A stretch of 7,413 nucleotides of DNA from DASZZX01 sp036260415 (GCA_036260415.1 DASZZX010000104.1:1-7413); one strand, 5' to 3'; numbered from the stretch's first letter, positions 1-6,382 are shown. The notes: generated by a model not told the origin, from the sequence alone. Numbers and translations: made by a program.

Positions 1-405
1 GGCCACGTCCCCGGCGGGCGCGGGTCGCTGGTCGGCGAGGCCGCGGTGGTCGTCCAGACCCGTGATCCGGGCCACCACGCGGTCCAGGCGCTGGTGGGAT
101 GGGATCCCGGCGGCTTCTGGCGCGCCGAGCTGCCACGGCGCGCCGAGCTGCGTTTCCCGCCGGCCGCCCACGCCGTCCGCCTGGACGTCGGGGTCGGGGT
201 CGAGCAGGTGGTGCGAGAGCTGTCGGCGGCGCTGCCGCAGGCCGACGCCCTGCTGGGTCCCCGTCCCGCCGGCAACCGCAGCGGACTGCTGATCAAGAGC
301 GCCGACCGCGGCGCCACGCTGACTGTGCTGCGACCGCTGCGCGCGGCGTGGAGCCGCGACGGCCTCGACGTGCGGGTCGACGTCGACCCGGTCGACGTGC
401 TGTAG
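1..405 (+). CDS. priA: Primosomal protein N' (PriA), C-terminal part only
   Basis: PriA is the superfamily 2 DNA helicase/primosome protein that recognises abandoned replication forks and starts replisome reloading. Only the last 134 codons are here; the reading frame is open from base 1 and ends at TAG 403-405. Visible family hallmarks are an early QTRDPGHHAVQAL stretch (the 'QT..P.h..lqal' segment after the helicase core), then F-W-R-A-E-L with R..LRFPPAAH (the usual 'EL..R...yPPf' block), LLGPRPAG, LLIKSA and the terminal DVDPVDVL, which matches the PriA C-terminal 'DVDP' signature. The helicase motifs and zinc-binding cysteines lie upstream of the window. In many actinobacterial PriA proteins the helicase motifs are degenerate; that cannot be judged here. 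The gene normally precedes def/fmt, but here a divergent block intervenes. Its stop lies three bases from the stop of the convergent cyclase gene. Confidence 0.93.
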   Translation, partial: GHVPGGRGSLVGEAAVVVQTRDPGHHAVQALVGWDPGGFWRAELPRRAELRFPPAAHAVRLDVGVGVEQVVRELSAALPQADALLGPRPAGNRSGLLIKSADRGATLTVLRPLRAAWSRDGLDVRVDVDPVDVL

Positions 406-408
406 GGG

Positions 409-3400
409 TCATCGATCGGGGTCAGCCGCCTCGCTCGACAACTCCTCCAGCAGCCTGCGGCCCCTGCGCGCGTGGACCACGTCGCTCTTCGCGTCCGCCA
501 GCCGGATGGCCTCCTGCAGGGCTGGTACCGCCTCCTGCGGCCGGCCGGTCACGGCCACCACCTCGGCGAGGCCGTGCAGCGCGTGGACGCGGAGCATCGG
601 GAACTGGGTCGGCTCGGTCAGCGCCACTGCCTCCCGGGCCACGCTGCGCGCCCCATCGGCGTCGCCTCGCCGCGCCAGGACCTTCGCCCAGACGCTGCGC
701 CACAGCACCTGCGAGTAGGCGTCGTCGCTGGCGGCCGCCTCGCGGCTGGTCTCGACAAGCTCGTCGGTCTCCTGGTAGCGCCCCTGCGCGTACAGGGCCT
801 CGGCGAGGAGCGCCGCGGTGGTGGACAGCCAGGAGAACTCCCCGATCTCGTTCAAGGTCGTGACGCCCCACCGCAGCTCCCGCTCGGCCGCGCCGGGGTC
901 GTCGGCCAGCAGCTCCACCCAGCCCGCGATCTGGGTCAACGGCCCCGCCTCCCACACGGTGAGCGCGATCTCGCGGAGGAGTTCTCGCGCTCGTGCCGTC
1001 CTCGCGCGAGCCGCCTCGAAACGGCCAAGCAGGGCTTCGAACCCGCCCTGAATGAACAGCGCGCTGGACATCGCCTTGCGGTCGCCGCTCGCCCGCTCCA
1101 GCAACTCTTCGCAACGCCGCAGCCCCTCGTCCGCGGGGGTGGGTCCGGCCCAGACGGTGAGCGGCACCCACGACAGGTGTTCCAGCTCGTCCCGAAGGTC
1201 GCGGGCGGCGTGGGCGTGCGCGATCGCCTGCTCCAATGCCTCCTCGGCATCCCCGAACTCGGCCTTCAGGGTGTGCACCAGACCGAGCAGCGCCCACCCC
1301 CCCGCCAGGCCGCGCTCGTCGCCCAGCCGTTCGAAGATCGCGGTGGCCCGAGTGGCCTCCCGCTCGGCCTCCTCCGCCCACCCCTCCGGATCGGTGAACA
1401 GCCGGATCCACAGCCCCAGGATGACGGCGTGGGCTTTCAGGCCGGGGTCGCCGGAGGCCGCGGCAGCCTCGTTGGTCTCCGCCACGGCCACCTGAAGCCT
1501 GGAGAAGTCGCCCGTCTCCAGCAGGGCGAAGGCGAGCGGCGGCAGCAGCCCATGGCGCGCAGGATCCTCCGGCGGGAGGACCGCGATCGCACGTGACAGC
1601 AGGCTCACGGCACCCGGCATGTCCCCCCGGTCGTAGGCTCGCCGGCCCGCGGAACCGAGCGCGGCCCCTGCCCGCGTCCCCAACCTGCGCGCCCGCTCGC
1701 TCGGCGGGCCCAGCTCCAGCAGCGCGCGGTGAGCCTGCTCGAGATGGTGGCCCAGGATCTCCTCGTCGTCCCCGGCTCGGTCGCGCAGCCGCGCCTCGAC
1801 CCAGTCGGCCGCGCGCTCGTGCAGGTCTGCGCGCACGGCCGTGGGCAGGCCCTCGTAGGCGGCGTCCCACATCAGCACGTGGGTGAACCGATAGACGTCC
1901 TCGCCCCGGATGTCCGACCTGTCGGGCCGGATGAGCTCCTTGCGGACAAGCGACTGCAGGTGGCTGCCCACGTGCGGCCGCAGCTCTTCAGGCGCCAGTT
2001 CCGCGACCGCTGCCCACCAGAACACGCGTCCCAACACGGCGGCGCGCGCGATGACCGCGCGCTCCCCCGGGTCCAGACGGTCCAGACGTGCCGTCAGCAC
2101 AGCATGGATCGTGGGCGGGACCGGGACGTGGGAGAGGTCCCCCGCCACCGCCCACTGCCCACCGTCGCGACGGAGCAGTCCGTCGTCGACCAGCATGCGC
2201 AGCATCTCCTCCACGAACAGGGGGTTGCCCTCGGCCTGCTCCGCGATCCGGGTCTTGGCCTCGCTCGGCAGGTCGGCGCCGCCCACCAGGTTGACGATCA
2301 GCCCGTCCACCTCTGGTTCGTTGAGCGGGCGGAGAGGGATCACTGACGTGTTCGCCCTGGCGGCCGCCAGTGTGGGACGCGCCTCGAGCAGCTCGGGGCG
2401 TGCTAGGCAGAGCAGCAGGACGGGGACGTCCCGGATCCAGTCGACGAGGTAGTCGAGGAGGTCGAGGAACGTGGGCTCCCCCCAGTGGATGTCGTCGAAT
2501 ACGACCACCAGCGGCCGTGCCGCGGCCAGGGCCTCGAGCAGCTTGCGCACAGCCCAGAACGTCTCCTGGATGCCGGGGGTGGTCTCGGCCAGGCGCAGCA
2601 GCGGTGCCAGCCGGTCCGCGACGGGCGTCCACTCCTCCCCGGCCGGCAGGAGCTCCGTCAGCCGGACGCGGGCCTCCTCCGGTGAGTCGCCCTCCTTGAT
2701 GCCGGCCGCGTCGCGCAGCACCTCGACCACGGGTCGGAAGGTGAGTCCCTCACCGTACGGGAGGCAGCGACCCTCGAAGCGCTGCGCGACGTCACCCACC
2801 TGTTCGAGGAACTCGTTGGCCAAGCGTGACTTCCCGACCCCAGCCGGGCCAAGAAGAGTCACCAGCTGGCACCCGGGGGCGCGTACCGTCCGGTCGAACT
2901 CCTCCCATAGCAGCTCCAACTCACGGTCGCGGCCGACGAGCGAGGAGTCCAGCCGGCGGCTCCACCCGGGTACGTCGGGCGTCACGCTGAACACCCTCCA
3001 CGCCTGCAGCGCCTCGGCCTTCCCCTTGACCGTGAGTGGAGGGAGCCGCTCGGCGGTGACCGCCCCGCGGACCAGCCGGTAGGTGGCTTCGCCGATCATG
3101 ATCTCCCCGGGCGACGCCGACTGCTGCAGCCTGGCCGCCACGTTGACCGGGTCCCCGGCCACGAAGGACCCTCCCCGGCCCGGATCGCCGGCCACCACCT
3201 CTCCGGTGTTCACCCCTGTCCGGGTGACGATGCTCGTTCCCCACGACGCCTGCAGCTCCTCGTTGAGGGCGTTGAGCCGCTCGCGCATCTCGACCGCCGC
3301 CCGCACCGCCCGCAGCGCGTCGTCCTCGTGGACGCGCGGGACGCCGAACACGGCCATCACCGCGTCGCCGATGAACTTCTCGACGCTTCCGCCGTGCCGT

Positions 3401-3543
3401 TCGAGCACCACCTTCATCTCTTGGAAGTAGCGCGACATCAGGCGGCGCAAGGACTCGGGGTCGAGCTCGTCGCCGAGCACCGTGGAGCCGACGACGTCGG
3501 AGAACACCACGGTCACGACCTTGCGGGCTTCCTGCGTATCCAC
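409..3543 (-). CDS. Class III nucleotide cyclase - AAA/STAND ATPase - TPR-like signalling protein
   Basis: This is a large cytoplasmic multidomain protein of about 1044 residues with no signal peptide or membrane segment. Residues about 7-185 form a class III adenylate/guanylate cyclase domain with FSDVVGST (metal-binding D16), EKFIGDAVMAVFG (K56, metal-binding D60) and GDPVNVAARL (N134, R138). At the position that usually carries the adenine-selecting Asp or Thr, seven residues before N134, there is F127, so substrate choice is uncertain. Residues about 200-460 form the ATPase module: Walker A GPAGVGKS (232-239), Walker B ending in D350-D351 within VVVFDDIHW, then LARPEL and AEGNPLFVEEML, which are typical of cyclase-linked AAA regulators. 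From about residue 630 to the end lie Ala/Leu/Glu-rich helical repeats resembling TPRs. An in-frame ATG at 3693 would add 50 residues, but those codons have clearly lower third-position GC (about 74%) and low-complexity Arg/Pro/Gly content. GTG 3541-3543, just before the cyclase core, is therefore preferred. The gene is divergent from the peptide/oxidase pair and may sense or control it; the ligand is unknown. Confidence 0.92.
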   Translation of the reverse strand: MDTQEARKVVTVVFSDVVGSTVLGDELDPESLRRLMSRYFQEMKVVLERHGGSVEKFIGDAVMAVFGVPRVHEDDALRAVRAAVEMRERLNALNEELQASWGTSIVTRTGVNTGEVVAGDPGRGGSFVAGDPVNVAARLQQSASPGEIMIGEATYRLVRGAVTAERLPPLTVKGKAEALQAWRVFSVTPDVPGWSRRLDSSLVGRDRELELLWEEFDRTVRAPGCQLVTLLGPAGVGKSRLANEFLEQVGDVAQRFEGRCLPYGEGLTFRPVVEVLRDAAGIKEGDSPEEARVRLTELLPAGEEWTPVADRLAPLLRLAETTPGIQETFWAVRKLLEALAAARPLVVVFDDIHWGEPTFLDLLDYLVDWIRDVPVLLLCLARPELLEARPTLAAARANTSVIPLRPLNEPEVDGLIVNLVGGADLPSEAKTRIAEQAEGNPLFVEEMLRMLVDDGLLRRDGGQWAVAGDLSHVPVPPTIHAVLTARLDRLDPGERAVIARAAVLGRVFWWAAVAELAPEELRPHVGSHLQSLVRKELIRPDRSDIRGEDVYRFTHVLMWDAAYEGLPTAVRADLHERAADWVEARLRDRAGDDEEILGHHLEQAHRALLELGPPSERARRLGTRAGAALGSAGRRAYDRGDMPGAVSLLSRAIAVLPPEDPARHGLLPPLAFALLETGDFSRLQVAVAETNEAAAASGDPGLKAHAVILGLWIRLFTDPEGWAEEAEREATRATAIFERLGDERGLAGGWALLGLVHTLKAEFGDAEEALEQAIAHAHAARDLRDELEHLSWVPLTVWAGPTPADEGLRRCEELLERASGDRKAMSSALFIQGGFEALLGRFEAARARTARARELLREIALTVWEAGPLTQIAGWVELLADDPGAAERELRWGVTTLNEIGEFSWLSTTAALLAEALYAQGRYQETDELVETSREAAASDDAYSQVLWRSVWAKVLARRGDADGARSVAREAVALTEPTQFPMLRVHALHGLAEVVAVTGRPQEAVPALQEAIRLADAKSDVVHARRGRRLLEELSSEAADPDR

Positions 3544-3663
3544 GCCTCGCCCTCGCCAACGGCGTCTGCGGCCGGTGGGCCACCCCGGCAACGCGCCACC
3601 GAGCGTGATCGGCGGGCCTCCGCATGCGAGGCAGCGCGAGGGGTGCCGGGATGTACCCGCCGC

Positions 3664-3693
3664 ATTCTGTCCGTGACGGGGGGTGATTGGCAA
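3664..3693 (-). promoter_or_regulatory. Candidate sigma70-type promoter for the cyclase gene
   Basis: Read on the minus strand, TTGCCA (3693-3688, five of six matches to TTGACA) is followed after 18 bases by CAGAAT (3669-3664, four of six matches to TATAAT). A transcript starting just downstream would have a leader of about 115 bases before the GTG at 3543. The spacing is acceptable for a housekeeping sigma factor, but the -10 is imperfect and such matches can arise by chance. If the longer cyclase start at 3693 were real, this element would lie inside the gene, so the promoter call depends on the chosen start. Confidence 0.3.
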
Positions 3694-3694
3694 T
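3686..3694. promoter_or_regulatory. AT-rich inverted repeat, possible operator
   Basis: ATTGGCAAT is a perfect 4-base inverted repeat (ATTG/CAAT) around a central base. It is one of the few AT-rich spots in this GC-rich gap. It overlaps the candidate -35 of the minus-strand promoter, and also a TTGGCA on the plus strand. A regulator bound here could act on both genes. The repeat is short, so chance occurrence cannot be excluded. Confidence 0.22.
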
Positions 3695-3752
3695 GGTGCG
3701 GCTGGCGGGCCGGCGACTATGGTGTCGCCGCCCGTCGCCGGAAGGATGACCT

Positions 3753-4043
3753 GTGGAGCAGGACCAGGACCTGGGCGCCAGCCCTGAGATAATGGACCAG
3801 CTCGATGCGGTGCTGAAGACCATCAACCGGCCGGCGCTCCGGAGGTCGTTCCTCAGCGATCCCGAGCGCATCCTGAAGGAGCAGGGGGTGGACCTGGAGG
3901 TCTTCCCCCGGGAGCTTATCGACGTGCTCGCCGACATGTCCTACGACGAGCTGTCGGTGGTTGCCCGTCTCTACGACGAGGGCTGCGAGCACCGGCTGGT
4001 CATCGGCCGCACGTCCATGGGCGGGACCGTCTGCTTGTTCTGA
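3753..4043 (+). CDS. Putative RiPP precursor peptide (helical leader, Gly-Gly-Thr-Val-Cys-Leu-Phe end)
   Basis: This is a 96-residue, acidic, soluble protein with no signal peptide or membrane segment. The GTG start follows a GGAAGGA ribosome site (3740-3746) by six bases; the internal ATG at 3792 has no such site. Third codon positions are about 93% G or C, so the frame is genuinely coding. Residues about 10-76 look helical, with FLSDPERILKEQGVDL (33-48) and LADMSYDELSVVARLYDEG (59-77). The 'L.DP...L.E.G.DL' pattern recalls Nif11/NHLP-type and other large-leader RiPP precursors. The last 20 residues break this pattern, carrying C78, a Gly90-Gly91 pair and the tail T-V-C-L-F, with C94 and a C-terminal Phe. 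A double glycine before a short Cys-containing tail suggests leader cleavage, but no peptidase is in the window. A putative iron oxidase gene follows 46 bases downstream. I do not recognise a named family with certainty. An alternative reading is a small regulatory or partner protein of the oxidase. Confidence 0.8.
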   Translation: MEQDQDLGASPEIMDQLDAVLKTINRPALRRSFLSDPERILKEQGVDLEVFPRELIDVLADMSYDELSVVARLYDEGCEHRLVIGRTSMGGTVCLF

Positions 4044-4071
4044 CCGCGTCTCGTCACGCCGCCCGCGGGCC

Positions 4072-4080
4072 GGGAGAGGA
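4072..4080 (+). promoter_or_regulatory. Ribosome binding site that fixes the oxidase start
   Basis: GGGAGAGGA lies nine bases before GTG 4090-4092. It is a strong match to the anti-Shine-Dalgarno sequence and selects this GTG over the much earlier in-frame ATG at 3961, which would overlap the peptide gene. A perfect 10-base palindrome, GCCCGCGGGC (4061-4070), sits just upstream and could form a small structure between the two genes. Confidence 0.7.
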
Positions 4081-4089
4081 CGCCTCCGC

Positions 4090-4806
4090 GTGGAGAGCGA
4101 ACGCCTGCGCCGGAAGCTGGAGTTCCTGCTGCCTGTCGTGAGGGCGGCGGGGCGGCGGTTCCTCGGCCACCCACGTGTGGCCGACCTCTACCCCGAGTAC
4201 CTGTTCACCTCCCACTGCATCGTGCGCGCCAGCGTCCCCCTCATGGAGGCGGCCGTCCGACAGGCCACGGCGGGGTCAGACCGTGACCCGGTGGCCGACG
4301 GCGTGGCGCGGTACCTCGAGGAGCACATACCGGAGGAACGCGACCACGACGAGTGGCTGCTGGAGGATCTGGAGACGCTGGGGATCGACCGGGCCGCGAT
4401 CCTGTCGCGACCGCCCTCCGCGACCGTCGCGGCGCTGATCGGGGCGCAGTACTACTGGGTCCTGCACTACCACCCCGTCGCGCTGCTGGGGTACATGGCA
4501 CTGCTCGAGGGCTACCCGCCCCGGCGTGACGAGATCGAGGTCCTGGCGGCGCGCACCGGCTACGACCGGGCGGCCTTCCGCACTCTGATGGCCCACGCCG
4601 AGCTCGATCCCCACCACCGTGACGACCTGGACCGCACGCTCGACGCGCTGCCGCTCTCACCCGCGCAGCGCTCGCTCCTGGGCACGTCTGCCCTGCACAG
4701 CGCCCGCCTGTTCGCGCGCTGCGTCGAGGAGATCGTCGAGCCCGAGATCGCCTGGCCGGACGGGTCGCGGCCGCTGCAGACGATCGTCGGACACCCGCGA
4801 CCGTAG
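4090..4806 (+). CDS. Heme-oxygenase-like / TenA-like iron-containing oxidase (HDO family), putative peptide-tailoring enzyme
   Basis: This 238-residue protein is predicted to be all-helical and cytoplasmic. It resembles the 'iron-containing redox enzyme' branch of the heme-oxygenase-like fold, the structural group that includes CADD, TenA and PqqC. The recognisable pattern is E-E-x2-H-D-E-W-L-L-x2-L-x2-L-G (E82, E83, H86, to G98), then a helix with HYHPVALLGYMALLEGYPP (H126, H128, E140), then HAELDPHH (H169, E171, D173, H175/H176). Candidate metal ligands are E82 or E83, H86, E140, H169, D173 and H176, with E53 as a possible extra; the exact set needs a structural alignment. Known HDO enzymes activate O2 at a diiron site for N-oxygenation, C-C cleavage or fragmentation, while PqqC uses a related fold without metal on an intermediate derived from the peptide PqqA. 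Start GTG 4090 is chosen for its strong upstream ribosome site. It follows the peptide gene by 46 bases on the same strand, so a shared transcript and a peptide substrate are inferred, not shown. Confidence 0.85.
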   Translation: MESERLRRKLEFLLPVVRAAGRRFLGHPRVADLYPEYLFTSHCIVRASVPLMEAAVRQATAGSDRDPVADGVARYLEEHIPEERDHDEWLLEDLETLGIDRAAILSRPPSATVAALIGAQYYWVLHYHPVALLGYMALLEGYPPRRDEIEVLAARTGYDRAAFRTLMAHAELDPHHRDDLDRTLDALPLSPAQRSLLGTSALHSARLFARCVEEIVEPEIAWPDGSRPLQTIVGHPRP

Positions 4807-4834
4807 ACGGTCGCCACCGGGCATGACGATCCAT

Positions 4835-4870
4835 GGCGCCGCACGCCGTCGGTAGCCTGTGCGGCACGCC
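4835..4870 (+). promoter_or_regulatory. Inverted repeat upstream of def (terminator, leader hairpin or promoter region)
   Basis: GCCGCAC (4838-4844) and GTGCGGC (4859-4865) are perfect 7-base inverted arms around a 14-base loop. Three further pairs (GGC 4835-4837 with GCC 4868-4870) are possible if two bases bulge. No T-run follows, so it is not a classical intrinsic terminator. The loop contains TAGCCT (4853-4858), a TAnnnT-type -10 candidate about 27 bases before the def start, with no good -35 at normal spacing. It may end the peptide/oxidase transcript, start the def transcript, or be a chance fold. Confidence 0.35.
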
Positions 4871-4884
4871 CGCCGAGGAGATCC

Positions 4885-5439
4885 GTGGCTCCCCTCGAGA
4901 TCCGTGTCTTCGGCGACCCCGTACTGCGTCAGCACGCGCGTGAGGTCGTCGACTTCGACGCGCGCTTGCGCCGCCTCGCCGACGACATGCACACCGCGAT
5001 GCGGGAGGCGGCCGGCGCCGGGCTGGCCGCCAACCAGGTCGGCATCCTCAAGCGGCTGTTCACCTGGAGCGTCGAGGACGACAGCGGCACCGTGGTCAAC
5101 CCGGTGGTGGAGGAGACATCGGAGGAGATGCAGGAAGGCGACGAGGGCTGCCTGTCCTTCCCGGGGCTGTTCTACCCCTTGCAGCGACCGCTACGGGCGC
5201 GGGTCCGTCACCGCGACCTGGACGGCGAGGAACACCTCAGCACGGTCGAGGGGCTGCGGGCACGGGTGTTCCTGCACGAGGTGGACCATCTGGACGGCAT
5301 CCTCTTCATCGATCATCTCGCCCGGCACGACCGACGCGAAGCGATGAGCCGCATGCGCGAGTTCCGCCTCGAGCACGGCATCGACGCGCCGGTCGCCTCC
5401 CAGCCGAGTGGGTTCCTGCTCGGTCGGCGCGAGGCCTGA
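4885..5439 (+). CDS. def: Peptide deformylase
   Basis: This metalloenzyme removes the N-formyl group from the initiator methionine of nascent polypeptides at the ribosome exit. It has 184 residues, a normal size. All three family motifs are intact: GAGLAANQ (44-51, motif 1), EGCLS (87-91, with metal ligand C89, motif 2) and HEVDH (131-135, ligands H131 and H135, catalytic E132, motif 3). The residue before motif 3 is Leu rather than the commoner Gln, a substitution I regard as tolerated in the family. GTG 4885 is preceded by GAGGAG (4875-4880). The C-terminus beyond about residue 150 is a charged helix plus a short variable tail. The stop is followed after 10 bases by the fmt start, so def and fmt, which act at opposite ends of the formylation cycle, are very likely co-transcribed. 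Confidence 0.97.
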   Translation: MAPLEIRVFGDPVLRQHAREVVDFDARLRRLADDMHTAMREAAGAGLAANQVGILKRLFTWSVEDDSGTVVNPVVEETSEEMQEGDEGCLSFPGLFYPLQRPLRARVRHRDLDGEEHLSTVEGLRARVFLHEVDHLDGILFIDHLARHDRREAMSRMREFRLEHGIDAPVASQPSGFLLGRREA

Positions 5440-5449
5440 CGGGGCGCCG

Positions 5450-6382
5450 GTGCGCCGCCCCCTGCGCGTCGCCTTCTTCGGCACCCCACCGGTCGCGGTG
5501 CCGTCGCTGGAGGCGCTCGCTGTCGCCGACGACGTCGAGGTGGTCGCGGTCGTCACCAACCCGGACCGGCCGCGCGGGCGCTCGGGGCGCCCGGTCGCCC
5601 CGCCGGTGAAGGTCGCGGCCGAGCAGCGGGGTCTCCCGCTGCTGCAGCCGACCCGTCCGGTGGAGGTCGCGGACCGGTTGGGCGCTCTCGAGCTGGACGC
5701 CGTCGCGGTCGTGGCCTACGGGTCGATCCTGCCGGAGCGCCTGCTGGCGGTCGCCGAGCAGCGCTACGTGAACCTGCACTTCTCGCTGCTGCCGCGCTGG
5801 CGCGGCGCCGCGCCGGTGCAGCACGCGCTGCGTGCCGGCGACCGCACCACCGGGGTCACGACCTTCGTGCTCGACGCCGGCATGGACACCGGCCCGATCC
5901 TCGACCAGGTGACGGTGCAGGTGGCAGCCGACGAGACCGCGGGCGAGCTGGCGGAGCGGCTGGCGGTGATCGGGGCGCCGGTGCTGGTCCGCGGCCTCCG
6001 GCGGCTGTGCGACGGCGCGACCCCCACCCCTCAGCCCGAGGTGGGGGTCACCTACGCCCCGAAGGTCCGTCCCGAGGACGTCGCCATCGACTGGGAGTCA
6101 CCGGCACGCACGATCGTCGACCTGGTCCGTGCCGCCAACCCCTCGCCGGGCGCCCACACCGTCTTCCGCGGGGAGCGTCTGAAGGTCTGGCGGGCGCGCA
6201 CCACCGAGGGTGCCGGGGTGCCGGGGGAGCTGCTGTGGGCCGAGGGCACGGGTCCGGTGGTCGCCGCGCGCGACGGCGCGGTCGTCCTCGTCGAAGTTCA
6301 GCCGGCCGGGAGGGCGCGCATGGACGCGCGGGCGTTCGTCAACGTCTACCGCCCGCAGCCGGGCGAGCGCCTGGGAGCCTGA
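5450..6382 (+). CDS. fmt: Methionyl-tRNA formyltransferase
   Basis: Fmt transfers a formyl group from 10-formyl-tetrahydrofolate to Met-tRNAfMet, making the bacterial initiator tRNA. The product is 310 residues, the usual length. The N-terminal Rossmann-like domain opens with LRVAFFGTPPVAVPSLEAL, as in other Fmt proteins. The catalytic core NLHFSLLPRWRGAAPVQ carries N108 and H110, and MDTG carries D146, completing the Asn-His-Asp catalytic set. A C-terminal OB-like domain for tRNA binding follows from about residue 205. GTG 5450 is chosen because it places the start directly before the Rossmann strand. An earlier in-frame GTG at 5408 would add 14 residues that overlap def. The ribosome site is weak (GGGG at 5441-5444), suggesting translational coupling to def, which ends 10 bases upstream. 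Its TGA (6380-6382) directly abuts the rsmB start. Confidence 0.97.
   Translation: MRRPLRVAFFGTPPVAVPSLEALAVADDVEVVAVVTNPDRPRGRSGRPVAPPVKVAAEQRGLPLLQPTRPVEVADRLGALELDAVAVVAYGSILPERLLAVAEQRYVNLHFSLLPRWRGAAPVQHALRAGDRTTGVTTFVLDAGMDTGPILDQVTVQVAADETAGELAERLAVIGAPVLVRGLRRLCDGATPTPQPEVGVTYAPKVRPEDVAIDWESPARTIVDLVRAANPSPGAHTVFRGERLKVWRARTTEGAGVPGELLWAEGTGPVVAARDGAVVLVEVQPAGRARMDARAFVNVYRPQPGERLGA

Larger units (their letters stand above)
3544..3752. other. Divergent intergenic region between the cyclase gene and the peptide gene
   Basis: These 209 bases separate two outward-facing genes and should hold promoters for both. No third gene is convincing here. The minus-strand frame is open through most of it, but its codon third positions are less GC-rich than those of the cyclase gene, so it is treated as non-coding. 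A short AT-rich inverted repeat lies at 3686-3694. On the plus strand a TATGGT at 3718-3723 fits a TAnnnT -10 element about 30 bases before the peptide start. The TTGGCA at 3687-3692 is too far upstream (25 bases) to be its standard -35 partner. A GGAAGGA ribosome binding site at 3740-3746 serves the GTG at 3753. Confidence 0.6.

Noticed and set aside
472..1596. 374-codon open frame on the plus strand opposite the cyclase gene
   Set aside because: It is antisense to the TPR-like region, its product resembles no family and it has no ribosome site. The opposite strand has full domain evidence.
422..1870. Long open frame (482 codons) on the minus strand
   Set aside because: It lies within the cyclase gene in another frame. 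The product is Arg/Gly/Ala-rich low complexity with no domain, a usual shadow in high-GC DNA.
2921..3937. 338-codon minus-strand open frame spanning the divergent region
   Set aside because: It overlaps the cyclase gene and the peptide gene, both better supported, and its translation is Arg-rich low complexity.
3717..3992. 91-codon minus-strand frame opposite the peptide gene
   Set aside because: The plus-strand frame has a good ribosome site, about 93% GC3 and a plausible RiPP leader. The minus-strand frame has no recognisable features.
3961..4089. Earlier ATG extending the oxidase by 43 residues
   Set aside because: It would overlap the peptide gene in another frame and add a low-complexity Ser/Arg/Ala stretch. 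GTG 4090 has a strong GGGAGAGGA nine bases upstream.
409..4806. Recently acquired mobile element or genomic island
   Set aside because: No transposase, integrase, tRNA target, flanking direct repeat or base-composition shift was seen. Only the interruption of the usual gene order suggests insertion.
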